Origin: Leptospira sp. WS92.C1
Lineage (GTDB): Bacteria; Spirochaetota; Leptospiria; Leptospirales; Leptospiraceae
Length of the DNA: 64,000 bases
Assembly (NCBI RefSeq): GCF_040833975.1
Contig: NZ_CP162130.1
Location: 1,574,001-1,638,000, forward strand
Reading direction: 5' to 3'
Part shown: positions 39,590 to 49,502 of the stretch, one piece after another
Position numbering within the stretch: position 1 is the stretch's first letter
Layout: each line of letters starts with the position of its first letter
Program-made: the position numbers and the translations under genes
The notes under the pieces: model-generated
The model's input: only the letters and a program-made list of their open reading frames with translations
What the model was told of the DNA's origin: nothing
Databases searched by the model: none

Positions 39590-40540
39590 ATGGAAAAAAA
39601 TTCGAGAATATTTGTAACCGGTCACAGAGGATTGGTTGGTTCGGCACTTGTAAAAGTGCTAAAAGACAACGGCTTCGAAAATCTGCTTTTAAGAACTCAT
39701 TCCGAGTTGGACTTAGCCGATCAATTTCAGGTAGATCAATTTTTTAAGGTAGAGAAACCCGATTACGTTTTTTTGGCGGCGGCAAAAGTGGGCGGAATTA
39801 TCGCGAATAATACGTATCCTGCAGAATTCATTTTTTCTAATTTACAGATTCAAAATAACATCATCGATTCCTGTCATAAAAACGGGACTCGAAAACTTCT
39901 TTTTTTGGGATCTTCCTGTATCTACCCTAAGTTTGCAATGCAACCGATGGACGAAGCACAACTGCTCTCCGGGAAATTGGAGCCGACCAACGAACCTTAT
40001 GCTGTCGCAAAGATTGCCGGAATCGTAATGTGTCAAAGTTATAACCGTCAATATGGAACGAATTACATTTCCGTAATGCCTACAAATTTATACGGACCCG
40101 GAGATAACTATCATCCGGAAAATTCGCACGTACTTCCCGCTCTGATCCGTAGATTTCATGAAGCGAAAAAAAATCAGATTTCTGAAGTCGTCGTTTGGGG
40201 TACGGGCAAGCCGCTGAGAGAATTCTTATTTTCCGAAGATTTAGCCCGAGCCTGTGTGTTTTTGATGAACTCATATGAAGTTCAGGGGGAAACGGACGGA
40301 GGACAAATCGTAAATATAGGATCCGGAATTGAAGTGAGTATCCGGGAATTGGCGGAAACTATCAAAGAAGTTGTGGGTTACGAAGGCAAATTGATCTTCG
40401 ATCTTACCAAGCCGGATGGAACACCAAGAAAATTATTGGATGTGAGTAAGTTGCACCGAATGGGTTGGAAACATCAGGTAGAATTAAAAGAAGGAATTCG
40501 GATCGCGTATCAAGATTTTTTAAACAGGAACTTCGGATGA
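39590..40540 (+). CDS. fcl: GDP-L-fucose synthase
   Basis: 316 residues of the extended SDR family: nucleotide fold [14 protein letters not shown] (about 9-22), [20 protein letters not shown] with the catalytic Ser, and [10 protein letters not shown] with the Tyr-x3-Lys pair. It converts GDP-4-keto-6-deoxymannose to GDP-L-fucose. The partner Gmd is not in the window; manC at 17.2 kb supplies GDP-mannose. ATG 39590 is used. Its stop overlaps the next start by ATGA. Confidence 0.9.
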   Translation: MEKNSRIFVTGHRGLVGSALVKVLKDNGFENLLLRTHSELDLADQFQVDQFFKVEKPDYVFLAAAKVGGIIANNTYPAEFIFSNLQIQNNIIDSCHKNGTRKLLFLGSSCIYPKFAMQPMDEAQLLSGKLEPTNEPYAVAKIAGIVMCQSYNRQYGTNYISVMPTNLYGPGDNYHPENSHVLPALIRRFHEAKKNQISEVVVWGTGKPLREFLFSEDLARACVFLMNSYEVQGETDGGQIVNIGSGIEVSIRELAETIKEVVGYEGKLIFDLTKPDGTPRKLLDVSKLHRMGWKHQVELKEGIRIAYQDFLNRNFG

Positions 40541-41388
40541 AAAAGGAAGAACAATGGGATTTGATCATCTCAGCCGAGAGTCGTTGGTGGGATTTAAACT
40601 TATCCGGTTTGTGGAAGTATAGGGACTTAATTCAATTGTTTGTATATCGCGATATAGTCGCCAAATACAAACAAACGATTCTTGGTCCTCTTTGGCATAT
40701 CATTCAACCGTTGTTTTCCACTCTCGTTTTTACGGTTGTATTCGGAAAATTTGCAAAAATACCGACTGATGGAATTCCACACCTCGCTTTTTATATGTCC
40801 GGGATCGTCCTTTGGAGTTATTTCGCAAATTGTCTTATGGGCACTTCCAATACGTTTGTCAGCAATGCATCTATCTTTGGGAAAGTTTATTTTCCTCGCA
40901 TGACGGTACCGATCTCGGTGGTTTTTTCAAACTTAATTCAACTGGGAATTCAGTCTTCTTTGTTTATGGCGATTTGGTTTTATTATAAATTTCAAAATCG
41001 ATTGGGCGAGATCAATCTTACGTATCTACCCTTAATTCCAGTCTTGATTTTACAAATGGGATTGTTGGGATTGGGTTTCGGAATTTTAATCTCGTCTTTA
41101 GTCACAAAATATAGAGATCTAACCTATTTGATCGCATTTGGTATCCAACTCTGGATGTATGCTTCTCCGGTGGTGTATCCTTTGGCCGAAGTTCCTATTG
41201 AAATGCGCAAATATGTAGAATGGAATCCAATGGTTCCTGTTTTAGAATCGTTTCGTTTGGTCTTTTTTGGAAAAGGGACCGTGGATATTCAATCTTGTAC
41301 TCTTAGTTGGGTGATTACGCTTTTTGTTTTGATTTTAGGTATGTTTTCATTTCATAAAGTTGAAAAAACCTTCATGGACACTGTTTAA
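40537..41388 (+). CDS. wzm: Polysaccharide ABC exporter, permease subunit (Wzm-like)
   Basis: 283 residues with six hydrophobic segments and the ABC-2 exporter feature [22 protein letters not shown] near the N-terminus (about 32-54). This is typical of O-antigen and capsule exporters. It moves lipid-linked polysaccharide across the inner membrane with the ATPase encoded at 48196. ATG 40537 overlaps the fcl stop. Separation of permease and ATPase genes by seven sugar genes is unusual. Confidence 0.9.
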   Translation: MKKEEQWDLIISAESRWWDLNLSGLWKYRDLIQLFVYRDIVAKYKQTILGPLWHIIQPLFSTLVFTVVFGKFAKIPTDGIPHLAFYMSGIVLWSYFANCLMGTSNTFVSNASIFGKVYFPRMTVPISVVFSNLIQLGIQSSLFMAIWFYYKFQNRLGEINLTYLPLIPVLILQMGLLGLGFGILISSLVTKYRDLTYLIAFGIQLWMYASPVVYPLAEVPIEMRKYVEWNPMVPVLESFRLVFFGKGTVDIQSCTLSWVITLFVLILGMFSFHKVEKTFMDTV

Positions 41389-41410
41389 TAAATTTTGAGT
41401 AGAAATAGAT

Positions 41411-42409
41411 ATGCAGCTAAAAGGTAAAAAAATCGTAGTAACCGGTGCGGATGGTTTTATTGGATCTCATTTAGTCGAATCCTTATTGAACGAAGGTGCA
41501 AATGTCAAAGCATTCGTATATTATAATTCGTTCAATAGCTGGGGATGGATCGATTCTTTTGACAAAAAAACCAAAGACTCGATCGAAATTTTCGCCGGAG
41601 ACATTCGTGATCCGAACGGCGTAAAGACCGCCTTAAACGGTGCTGACGTCGTTTTTCATTTAGCGGCATTGATCGGAATCCCATATAGTTATCATTCTCC
41701 CGATAGTTATGTAGACACAAACATTCGTGGAACTCTGAATGTGCTTCAAGCCGCCAGAGATTTAGGGTTGGAAAAAGTTTTAGTAACGTCGACTTCCGAA
41801 GTGTACGGCACGGCCATGTACGCTCCGATTGATGAAGCACATCCTCGTCAGGGCCAGTCGCCGTATTCAGCGACTAAAATAGGGGCGGATTCTTTAGCTG
41901 AATCCTTTTATAGAAGTTTTCAGATACCTACTGTCATAGTTCGACCTTTTAACACATACGGACCTAGGCAGTCTGCGAGAGCGGTGATTCCGACGATCAT
42001 AACCCAGCTTTTGGGCGGCAATACGGAAATAAAGTTAGGCGCTTTGGATCCAACCCGTGACTTAGTTTATGTCAAAGATACGGCAAGAGGATTTATTGAA
42101 CTTGCAAAATCGGATGCTTCGATTGGACAGGAAGTAAACATTTCCACAAACTTTGAGATCAGCATCGGAGACCTTGCCAATCATATCATTCATCAAATCA
42201 ATCCCAAGGCTAAAATCGTTTCTGACAGTCTTCGGAAACGACCGGATAAGAGCGAAGTGGAACGATTGATCGGAAGTAACGTTAAATTAAAGTCTCTGAC
42301 CGATTGGGTTCCTAATACGAAGCTGGAAGATGGGCTTGCAAAAACGATAGATTGGTTTAGGGATTCTGCCAATCGGGCAAGCTACAAATCGGGCATTTAC
42401 AACGTTTAA
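41411..42409 (+). CDS. legB: NAD-dependent 4,6-dehydratase, LegB-like
   Basis: 332 residues, extended SDR: VTGADGFIGSHLVE (about 10-23), VFHLAALIGIPYSY, VLVTSTSEVYG and SPYSATKIGAD (Tyr-x3-Lys). The stretch YYNSFNSWGWIDS (about 37-49) is characteristic of the LegB/Cj1319-type enzymes that start legionaminic acid synthesis by 4,6-dehydration of nucleotide-linked GlcNAc. The neighbouring aminotransferase and acetyltransferase fit that pathway. Confidence 0.85.
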   Translation: MQLKGKKIVVTGADGFIGSHLVESLLNEGANVKAFVYYNSFNSWGWIDSFDKKTKDSIEIFAGDIRDPNGVKTALNGADVVFHLAALIGIPYSYHSPDSYVDTNIRGTLNVLQAARDLGLEKVLVTSTSEVYGTAMYAPIDEAHPRQGQSPYSATKIGADSLAESFYRSFQIPTVIVRPFNTYGPRQSARAVIPTIITQLLGGNTEIKLGALDPTRDLVYVKDTARGFIELAKSDASIGQEVNISTNFEISIGDLANHIIHQINPKAKIVSDSLRKRPDKSEVERLIGSNVKLKSLTDWVPNTKLEDGLAKTIDWFRDSANRASYKSGIYNV

Positions 42410-42416
42410 AACAGAA

Positions 42417-43559
42417 ATGGATTTTCAAGAAATTCTAACTTTTATCCGCTCCTTATATCCCGATCGCGAGCAAATCCCTCTACATGAACCGATTTTTTCC
42501 GGAAACGAAAAACAATATTTGGCGGACTGTGTAGATTCTACGTTTGTTTCCAGCGTAGGAAAGTATGTGGATACTTTCGAAAGGTTAATCGAGGAATATA
42601 CAGGAGCAAAAAAGGCGGTCGCCGTTGTCAATGGAACACAAGCTTTGTTTGTTGCATTAAAATTAGCGAATGTAAGACCGGAAACGGAAGTCATCACTCA
42701 GTCTTTGACGTTTGTAGCCACGGCAAATGCGATTCATTATACCGGTGCGATACCTCACTTTTTGGATGTTGATCCGGATACGATGGGTTTAAGTCCCGAG
42801 ATTCTATCTAAGTTTTTGAAAGAATCTACAGTTCAAAAAAATGGACGTTTAATCAATCTCAAAACAAACAGAGAAATTTCCGCGGTAGTACCCATGCATA
42901 CGTTGGGTCATCCTTGCAGAATCGAAGAACTTTCTGATATATGTAAAGAATATAATGTATCGATTATAGAAGACGCCGCTGAAAGTCTGGGCAGCTTTGT
43001 AAATGGAAAGCATACTGGAAGATTTGGTTTGATGGGCACGTTGAGCTTTAACGGAAACAAGGTGATAACAACCGGCGGTGGGGGAATGATTCTTACCGAT
43101 GATGAGGAGCTTGGAAGAAAGGCGAAACACTTAACGACAACCGCAAAAATCCCTCATAAATACGAATTTATACACGACGAAATCGGATACAATTTTCGAC
43201 TTCCTAATATCAATGCGGCGCTCGGAGTCGCGCAGATGGAAAAATTACCGGAATTATTAAAGTCAAAAACAGAAATAGCCAAGAAATACTCCGATTTTTT
43301 TTCCCGATCACCTTGGGAGTTTGTTTTAGAACCGTCATTTGCAAAATCCAATTACTGGTTAAATGCGATTAAGTTTAAGAATTTATCCGAAAGAAATTCT
43401 TTTTTAGAACTTTCAAATCAATCGGGTGTGATGACTCGTTCATTTTGGAAACCGATGCACCAATTGAATCTTTATTCTTCTTGTCCTAAGGGAGATTTGT
43501 CTATCACCGAGAATTTATATGAGACGGTCGTGAATCTACCGAGTTCACCTCAGCAATGA
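42417..43559 (+). CDS. legC: LegC-type sugar aminotransferase (DegT/DnrJ/EryC1 family)
   Basis: 380 residues. The PLP lysine is Lys215 in SFNGNKVITTGGGGM; other family marks are VVNGTQALFVAL and EDAAESLGSF. The insert with LKESTVQKNGRLINLKTNR (about 134-152) fits the LegC subgroup. It would aminate the 4-keto sugar made by LegB, giving the precursor of a 2,4-diamino sugar. It lies 7 bp after legB. Confidence 0.87.
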   Translation: MDFQEILTFIRSLYPDREQIPLHEPIFSGNEKQYLADCVDSTFVSSVGKYVDTFERLIEEYTGAKKAVAVVNGTQALFVALKLANVRPETEVITQSLTFVATANAIHYTGAIPHFLDVDPDTMGLSPEILSKFLKESTVQKNGRLINLKTNREISAVVPMHTLGHPCRIEELSDICKEYNVSIIEDAAESLGSFVNGKHTGRFGLMGTLSFNGNKVITTGGGGMILTDDEELGRKAKHLTTTAKIPHKYEFIHDEIGYNFRLPNINAALGVAQMEKLPELLKSKTEIAKKYSDFFSRSPWEFVLEPSFAKSNYWLNAIKFKNLSERNSFLELSNQSGVMTRSFWKPMHQLNLYSSCPKGDLSITENLYETVVNLPSSPQQ

Positions 43560-43574
43560 TTCGCTTTAAATTGC

Positions 43575-44231
43575 ATGGCTTCAAATAGTAAGAAATTTCC
43601 ACTAACAAAGGTTGCAATTATTGGCGCAGGTGGTTTTGGAAGGGAAATTCTTGCCTGTATAAACGATATAATCGGATCTGATGATAATCGATTTGAAAGG
43701 GTCTTATTTGTCGAACCGGATGTTGATTTCAATCAGAGAAATATTCATGGATTTAAAGTAATACCTCAGTCTTTATTTGATCCGGCGGATTGGTCCGCTA
43801 TTGTTAGCATATCCGATCCGAAGAAAAGAGAAAACGTTGTAAGTTCGCTTCCAATCAATACTCATTATGCGACAGTCGTCCATCCAAGCGCAGTCATTTC
43901 TGAATGGATAAGCCTCGGTGAGGGAAGTATCGTAACTGCCGGTAGTATATTGACTTGCGATATTTCTGTTGGTCGTCATTCTCAATTAAATTTGCATACT
44001 ACGATTGGACACGATACTCATTGTGATCATTTTTTTACGACTGCGCCGGGGGTAAATGTTAGCGGGATTTGTAAAATTGGGAAAAGAGTCTATTTGGGTA
44101 CGAATGCAAGTATAAAACAAGGGTTATCTATATGTGACGATATAGTTATAGGTATGGGCTCGGTCGTACTTAGTAGTATTGATATACCAGGTATATACGT
44201 TGGAAACCCTTTGCGCAAATTGGAGAAATAA
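43575..44231 (+). CDS. NeuD/PglD-type sugar acetyltransferase (LegH role likely)
   Basis: 218 residues: a Rossmann-like N-terminal domain (VAIIGAGGFGREILACI, about 12-28) and a left-handed beta-helix of hexapeptide repeats (about 95-210) with the catalytic His in TTIGHDTHCDH. Enzymes of this build N-acetylate the 4-amino group of nucleotide sugars or O-acetylate sialic acids. Position after legB-legC favours the LegH step. ATG 43575 follows legC by 15 bp. Confidence 0.82.
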   Translation: MASNSKKFPLTKVAIIGAGGFGREILACINDIIGSDDNRFERVLFVEPDVDFNQRNIHGFKVIPQSLFDPADWSAIVSISDPKKRENVVSSLPINTHYATVVHPSAVISEWISLGEGSIVTAGSILTCDISVGRHSQLNLHTTIGHDTHCDHFFTTAPGVNVSGICKIGKRVYLGTNASIKQGLSICDDIVIGMGSVVLSSIDIPGIYVGNPLRKLEK

Positions 44232-44349
44232 TAAGTAACCTGGATGATGTTTTGAATTATAATTATGAAACGTTGCAATTTTTACTAGAGGTCTCATTTG
44301 GAAATTTTCTGGTTTGATTATGCTACAAGTTTAAAGCTTAGGTGATTGT

Positions 44350-45210
44350 TTGAGCGAAATAGCTTTTTTTTCGGTAATTTTTCCCGGCAATATAAAATTC
44401 TTTAAATCATTTTTACGTTCTTTAAATCAACAGAGTTATTCTAATTTTGATTTGGTTTTAGCGAACGACGGTTGTGGAGATCTTTCAGAATTTTTTACTG
44501 AGTTTCCTAAAGAAAGAATAAGGTTGATCGAAGTGAATCTGATTCCTTCAGCAATTCGCGAGATAGGAATCAAGTATATCATAGAACAAGGTTATCGTTA
44601 TCTTATTTTTGGCGATACGGATGATACTTTTTCTTTCAATCGTATTGAGGTTGCAAGAAATCTTCTTGAGAATCATTCGATTGTCGTGAATGAAATTGAT
44701 TTGGTCGATGAACAAGAAAATCAAATTATAGAATCTTATATTGGAAATCGATTTGAATATTCTTTTGATTTTTTTTTAAAAGATTTTGAGAATTATAACT
44801 TTTGTGGAATGGGAAATTCTAGCCTGAGGCTTTCTCATCTGAAAGAAGTGAAAATTCCTAGAAAAATAATCGCAGTGGATTGGTTTTTTTTTACTAAATA
44901 TTGGAGCGGAAAAGGTTTCTTTACATCAGAGGCGCGAACGTATTATCGTCAGCATGGAGATAATACGGTTGGTTTAGGAAAGATTTCTCCTCAAAGCGTT
45001 CTTAGATCCTTACAAGTAAAATTGGAACACTATTCTGAATTGTCATCCTTTATTACTGAATTTAGACTTAAGTTTCAGGCCGTTGAACTGACTTTAAAAA
45101 AAATAGAATCAAAAACTGCTTTCAATGAATATTATTTATATATCATTAACTCTCTTCCTAAAAATTCGCTTTGGTGGGAAGAAGGAATGTTATTAGAAGG
45201 ACCCCCATGA
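44350..45210 (+). CDS. Glycosyltransferase, GT-A/family 2-like
   Basis: 286 residues from a TTG start. The N-terminal fold (SVIFPGNIKFFKSFLRSLNQQSYSN, then LVLANDGCGD) and a DTDD metal-binding motif (about residue 98) mark a GT-A glycosyltransferase of the family-2 kind. Acceptor and donor unknown; probably adds one sugar of the O-antigen unit. The 118 bp before it have no gene. The next gene overlaps by ATGA. Confidence 0.75.
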   Translation: MSEIAFFSVIFPGNIKFFKSFLRSLNQQSYSNFDLVLANDGCGDLSEFFTEFPKERIRLIEVNLIPSAIREIGIKYIIEQGYRYLIFGDTDDTFSFNRIEVARNLLENHSIVVNEIDLVDEQENQIIESYIGNRFEYSFDFFLKDFENYNFCGMGNSSLRLSHLKEVKIPRKIIAVDWFFFTKYWSGKGFFTSEARTYYRQHGDNTVGLGKISPQSVLRSLQVKLEHYSELSSFITEFRLKFQAVELTLKKIESKTAFNEYYLYIINSLPKNSLWWEEGMLLEGPP

Positions 45211-46262
45211 AAATTCAATTAACCTCCAATAAGGTAGTTTATAACTACTGCGAACCGTATATAATCGCAGAAATAGGCGCGAATCACAACGGCGACATCG
45301 AACTTGCAAAAAAGATGATAGATTCTGCGATTGAGTCGGGTGCGGACGCAGTTAAATTTCAGTCATGGACTCCCGAATCTTTGATTTCGAAAGAGGAATA
45401 TGATAAGAATCAGACTTACAATGATTCGAAAAAAAAACATTTCGGTTCTTTAAAGGATATGGTAGAGGCTTACTATTTAACAAAAGAACAGCACTATGAA
45501 TTGGCCGAGTATTGTAAGAGCCGGAAGGTGGATTTTCTTTCCACCCCGTTTTCCAAAGAAGAAGTTGACCTTTTGGAAAATTTAAACGTGCCGTTTTTCA
45601 AAATCGCTTCGATGGATTTGAATAACTTGGAGCTATTAAAACATGTAGCGGTTTTGGGAAAGCCGATAGTCTTGTCTACAGGAATGGCTACGATTTCCGA
45701 GATAGAAAAAGCGATCGAAACGATCGAATCAAAGGGAAATCGTAATATTATTTTACTTCATTGTATTTCGATATATCCGCCCGAGTATGAGGACATTCAT
45801 CTTAGAAATATTCCGATGCTTGAGAAAACGTTCGGATATCCGGTAGGTTTTTCTGATCATACGATCGGAACCTCAATTCCCCTGGCAAGTGTCGCATTGG
45901 GTTCTTGTATTATTGAAAAACATTTTACAACGGATAAAAATCTACCGGGTTGGGATCATGAAATTTCGGCAGATCCGAAAGAGATGACAGAAATTTGCAG
46001 TCAGTCCAAAAATATTTCACGATCAATGGGGAATTTTAGAAGAATAGTATCTAAAGCAGAACAAGAAAAGAAATTGAAATTTAGAAGATCGGTTGTCGCT
46101 TCCAAGCCCATACGTGAGGGTCATAAAGTTACTTTGGAAGATTTTTTATTTAAACGACCGGGTACGGGAATTCCTCCCGAAGAAGTATATGCATTGATCG
46201 GTAAAACAGCAATCCGTGATATTCAACTGGATAAGATGATAAGTTGGGAGGATTTTAGATAA
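45207..46262 (+). CDS. neuB: NeuB-family nonulosonic acid synthase (first copy)
   Basis: 351 residues: PEP-dependent TIM barrel (YIIAEIGANHNGDIELAKK about 20-38; VKFQSW; FLSTPFS; KIASMD; LSTGMAT; GFSDHT; IEKHFT) and a C-terminal SAF/antifreeze-like domain (about 285-350, RRSVVASKPIREG). It condenses PEP with a 6-carbon amino sugar to give a nine-carbon sialic-like acid; in this context legionaminic acid (LegI role) is most likely. The next gene, 2 bp later, encodes the CMP-transferase. Confidence 0.88.
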   Translation: MKIQLTSNKVVYNYCEPYIIAEIGANHNGDIELAKKMIDSAIESGADAVKFQSWTPESLISKEEYDKNQTYNDSKKKHFGSLKDMVEAYYLTKEQHYELAEYCKSRKVDFLSTPFSKEEVDLLENLNVPFFKIASMDLNNLELLKHVAVLGKPIVLSTGMATISEIEKAIETIESKGNRNIILLHCISIYPPEYEDIHLRNIPMLEKTFGYPVGFSDHTIGTSIPLASVALGSCIIEKHFTTDKNLPGWDHEISADPKEMTEICSQSKNISRSMGNFRRIVSKAEQEKKLKFRRSVVASKPIREGHKVTLEDFLFKRPGTGIPPEEVYALIGKTAIRDIQLDKMISWEDFR

Positions 46263-46264
46263 TT

Positions 46265-46948
46265 ATGTTAGCGATTATTCCCGCAAGAGGGGGCTCTAAA
46301 GGCTTACCTGGAAAAAATATACGACCTCTATTAGGGAAGGCTTTGATCGGCTACACTGTTGAAGCGGCAAAAAAAGCTAAGGAAGTTACTAAAGTTATTA
46401 TTTCTACCGATGACGAAGAAATCGCAAAGGTTGCGGTTTCTTTCGGGGCGGAACTTCCGTTTATGCGACCGGCCGAATTGGCAACGGATACCGCATTAGG
46501 GGTTGATAACTATATATATACGATTGATAGATTAGAAAGGGAAACTTCTCAAAAGATTGACTCTTTTGTTGTATTACAACCTACCTCTCCTTTGAGAACT
46601 TCGGAAGATATCGATGCTGCAATTCGCTTATTTAATAAAAAAAAAGCAGATTCCGTGGTAAGTTATTGCGAAGAGGCGCATCCTATCTCTTGGCACAAAT
46701 ACGTGAATGCAGATTTACGTTTTGAAAATATTTTTGAGGAGAATATTCGAAATCGCCAAGATAATAGAAAATCATATTATCCAAATGGATGTGTTTTTGT
46801 TTTTAGATCGGAAATGGTTCGAATAAAACAATATTATTCAAATCATTCGTATGCTTATCTTATGCCCAGAAATCGTTCTGTGGACATTGATACGCTCGAA
46901 GACTTTGAATATGCTGAATATTTAATGAAGAAACAGGTAGCTCAATGA
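46265..46948 (+). CDS. neuA: CMP-nonulosonic acid cytidylyltransferase
   Basis: 227 residues. The N-terminal IIPARGGSKGLPGKNIRPL is the CTP-binding signature of NeuA/LegF/PseF; also VVLQPTSPLRTSEDIDAA and the final metal-binding DIDTLEDFEYAE. It activates the acid made by the NeuB upstream with CMP, ready for transfer. Its stop overlaps the start of the CBS-nucleotidyltransferase gene by 4 bp. Confidence 0.9.
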   Translation: MLAIIPARGGSKGLPGKNIRPLLGKALIGYTVEAAKKAKEVTKVIISTDDEEIAKVAVSFGAELPFMRPAELATDTALGVDNYIYTIDRLERETSQKIDSFVVLQPTSPLRTSEDIDAAIRLFNKKKADSVVSYCEEAHPISWHKYVNADLRFENIFEENIRNRQDNRKSYYPNGCVFVFRSEMVRIKQYYSNHSYAYLMPRNRSVDIDTLEDFEYAEYLMKKQVAQ

Positions 46949-47976
46949 AGAAAAGTCTGATTCTTTCAGTCGATTCTACGTTGGATGAAGCCCTCCGCAT
47001 TTTGGATGAAAATGGTAATGGAACTCTCACCGTAGTTGATGAGAACGGGCGACTCGTCGGTTTAATAACGGATGGTGATATTCGGAGAGGAGTTTTAAAT
47101 CGCAAAACCGATTTAAAAGATTTTATCAATTATGAACCTCTTACCTTAAAAGAAAGCGTTCCTCGTGTAGAAGCTCTGAAAATTTTAAGATCCGCCCATA
47201 AACGACAAATTCCATTAGTCGATGAGCAGGGTATTTTGAAAGATATTCTGATACTTGATGATTTTGAATTTAGACCTCGAACGAATTGGGTCGTTATTAT
47301 GGCTGGGGGCTTAGGGACAAGGTTGGGGGATTTGACTAAGGATTTGCCTAAACCTATGTTAAAGATCGGAAATAAACCAATATTAGAAAATATAATAACT
47401 TCTTTTAGAGACTTCGGATTTCATCGCTTTATATTATGCTTAAATTATAAATCCGAAATTATCAAAGAATATTTCGGCGATGGTTCTAAATGGGGAGTTA
47501 CTATTGATTATACGCTCGAAGAAAAAAGATTGGGAACTGCCGGTGCGTTGAGCTTGGTTTCGAGCAAAATGGAAGAATCCTTTTTTGTAACGAATGCAGA
47601 TATTCTTACCACGGTCGATTTTACTAACTTTTTTGATTTTCATAATCGGACGGAAGCCGTTGCTTCCGTTTGTATAAAAAAAATTCAGTATCAGATTCCT
47701 TTTGCAAAAATTAATTTTGATAAGGAAAATTTCATTACCGATATTTTCGAAAAACCGACATTCGAATATTTTGCAAATGCAGGAATTTATTTGTTTAGAC
47801 CGGAAGTCCTCAAATTACTTACTTATAATGAGTATTTTGATATGCCGGACTTGCTGCAAAAAATTAAAAATTTAAATAACGGATTAAACGCATTTGTTAT
47901 GGATGATTATTGGCTGGATATTGGCCGAAACGATGATTATCAGAGAGCAAATGATGACTTTCGAATCGAAATTTAA
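46945..47976 (+). CDS. CBS-pair / sugar-phosphate nucleotidyltransferase (PtmE-like)
   Basis: 343 residues: an N-terminal CBS pair (about 5-110, with GLITDGDIRRGVL) and a nucleotidyltransferase domain opening VIMAGGLGTRLGDLTKDLPKPML (about 117-139). This architecture is that of PtmE, the GlcN-1-phosphate guanylyltransferase of the GDP-linked legionaminic acid route. That implies the pathway here runs on GDP-sugars. The CBS part resembles the one fused to an aminotransferase at 54104. Confidence 0.85.
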   Translation: MKKSLILSVDSTLDEALRILDENGNGTLTVVDENGRLVGLITDGDIRRGVLNRKTDLKDFINYEPLTLKESVPRVEALKILRSAHKRQIPLVDEQGILKDILILDDFEFRPRTNWVVIMAGGLGTRLGDLTKDLPKPMLKIGNKPILENIITSFRDFGFHRFILCLNYKSEIIKEYFGDGSKWGVTIDYTLEEKRLGTAGALSLVSSKMEESFFVTNADILTTVDFTNFFDFHNRTEAVASVCIKKIQYQIPFAKINFDKENFITDIFEKPTFEYFANAGIYLFRPEVLKLLTYNEYFDMPDLLQKIKNLNNGLNAFVMDDYWLDIGRNDDYQRANDDFRIEI

Positions 47977-48195
47977 TAAATTCTTAAAAGATAATTGAAT
48001 CGCAATCAATAAAAAATGTCACAGAGATCAGAGTTGAAACTATTTCAGCTCATAAAGCCTGTATAAAATATGATAGAATACTTTGTTGGAATGTTTAAAA
48101 AAAATACAAACATTTACGCTGTAACATCTCTCAAAAAATAGATATAATTTTATTGTGACTGAAACGAAATACAGGGATTTAAATTTTAAAATCAG
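47977..48195 (+). promoter_or_regulatory. AT-rich gap, possible internal promoter
   Basis: 219 bp, the longest gap inside the locus between 39.2 and 64 kb. It has a TATAAA at 48062-48067 and an inverted repeat AATGTTT/AAACATT (48090-48114). A secondary promoter for the wzt part of the locus is plausible; no good -35 was found. Confidence 0.3.
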
Positions 48196-49500
48196 ATGAA
48201 TGATATCGCAATCGACATTGAAAATGTAGCTAAACTATATAAATTAGGAAGCGTTGGAGCGGGAACTCTTGCTCAAGACTTAAATCGTTGGTGGTATTCT
48301 ATCCGCGGTAAACCGGATCCCTATTCTTTGGTTGGAACTGTAAATGATCGAAGTTTGAAGAATGATTCGAAATTCGTTTGGGCACTTCGTGATATTTCTA
48401 TAAAAATTAAAAAGGGTGAAGTTGTTGGAATTATTGGTAAAAATGGTGCCGGTAAGTCGACTTTACTAAAAGTTTTATCTAGAGTTACAAGTCCCACGAA
48501 GGGATCAATTAAAGTTCAAGGGCGAATTTCCAGTCTGCTTGAAGTCGGAACTGGATTTCATCCGGACTTAACAGGAAGAGAAAATATTTACCTCAATGCC
48601 GCAATTTTAGGTATGAATCGATTTGAAGTGAATTCCAAATTAGATGAAATCGTTTCGTTTTCGGGAGTGGGGAATTACTTGGACACTCCTGTAAAAAGAT
48701 ATTCTTCCGGAATGTATGTAAGATTAGCTTTTTCCGTTGCGGCGCATTTAGATCCGGACATCTTGATCGTTGATGAAGTTTTGGCAGTAGGAGATGCTGA
48801 ATTTCAAAAGAAGGCGATAGGAAAAATGCGCGAGGTGAGTAATAATTCCGGTAGGACTGTTTTGGTTGTAAGCCATAATATGTCATCAATCGCTTCCATG
48901 TCTGAGCGTAGTATTCTGCTTAAAGACGGTATGATTGCAAGCGATGGCCCCACGGAAAAAGTAATTAATCTTTATCTTTCAAGCTTTGATGCTGAGAATC
49001 TTAATGATTTAAATGAAACTGCTATTCAAAAATTACAACAAGAGACGCTTTTCGAAGGTATCAGGAAGTTAAAATTAAATTCAGTCTCCGTTAGGGATGT
49101 AAATGGGTTCGTTGCCGATAAATTTTTAAGCGATCAAAGTTTTACTATAAAAATTAATTTTTCAATCTTGGAGAAAGTTAAAGATTTTAGATTATTGGTT
49201 ACGATTTCAAATCATTGGGGAATTGAGCTATTAACATGTTCAATCACAGATGAGCAACATTTGGGTTTTAGTAATTCTGCAAAACCTGGAAACTATTCCG
49301 TAAATTTAGAATTTCCAAAAAATATATTTGGACAGTCCGATTTTAAGATTTCTGTATATTGTGCCGAACCTCAGGTTCATCATATCCGTTTAGAAAATGC
49401 GTTAAAGTTCTCAATTGATTTTGTCGGACATAATTCGATAACTAAATATGTTTCAGCATCGAATCCTTTGAAGCCTAACTTTAAATGGAGCTTAGATTGA
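48196..49500 (+). CDS. wzt: Polysaccharide ABC exporter, ATPase subunit with C-terminal sugar-binding domain (Wzt-like)
   Basis: 434 residues. The ATPase part (about 1-255) has Walker A GIIGKNGAGKSTLL, the signature YSSGMYVRLAFSVAAHLD, Walker B DILIVDEVLAVGD and the switch His in VVSHN. The extra 170 residues form a beta-rich domain like the C-terminal domain of Wzt proteins that recognise the finished O-antigen end. The permease partner is at 40537. Starts MNDIAIDIENVAK with a weak ribosome site. Confidence 0.9.
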   Translation: MNDIAIDIENVAKLYKLGSVGAGTLAQDLNRWWYSIRGKPDPYSLVGTVNDRSLKNDSKFVWALRDISIKIKKGEVVGIIGKNGAGKSTLLKVLSRVTSPTKGSIKVQGRISSLLEVGTGFHPDLTGRENIYLNAAILGMNRFEVNSKLDEIVSFSGVGNYLDTPVKRYSSGMYVRLAFSVAAHLDPDILIVDEVLAVGDAEFQKKAIGKMREVSNNSGRTVLVVSHNMSSIASMSERSILLKDGMIASDGPTEKVINLYLSSFDAENLNDLNETAIQKLQQETLFEGIRKLKLNSVSVRDVNGFVADKFLSDQSFTIKINFSILEKVKDFRLLVTISNHWGIELLTCSITDEQHLGFSNSAKPGNYSVNLEFPKNIFGQSDFKISVYCAEPQVHHIRLENALKFSIDFVGHNSITKYVSASNPLKPNFKWSLD

Positions 49501-49502
49501 AA

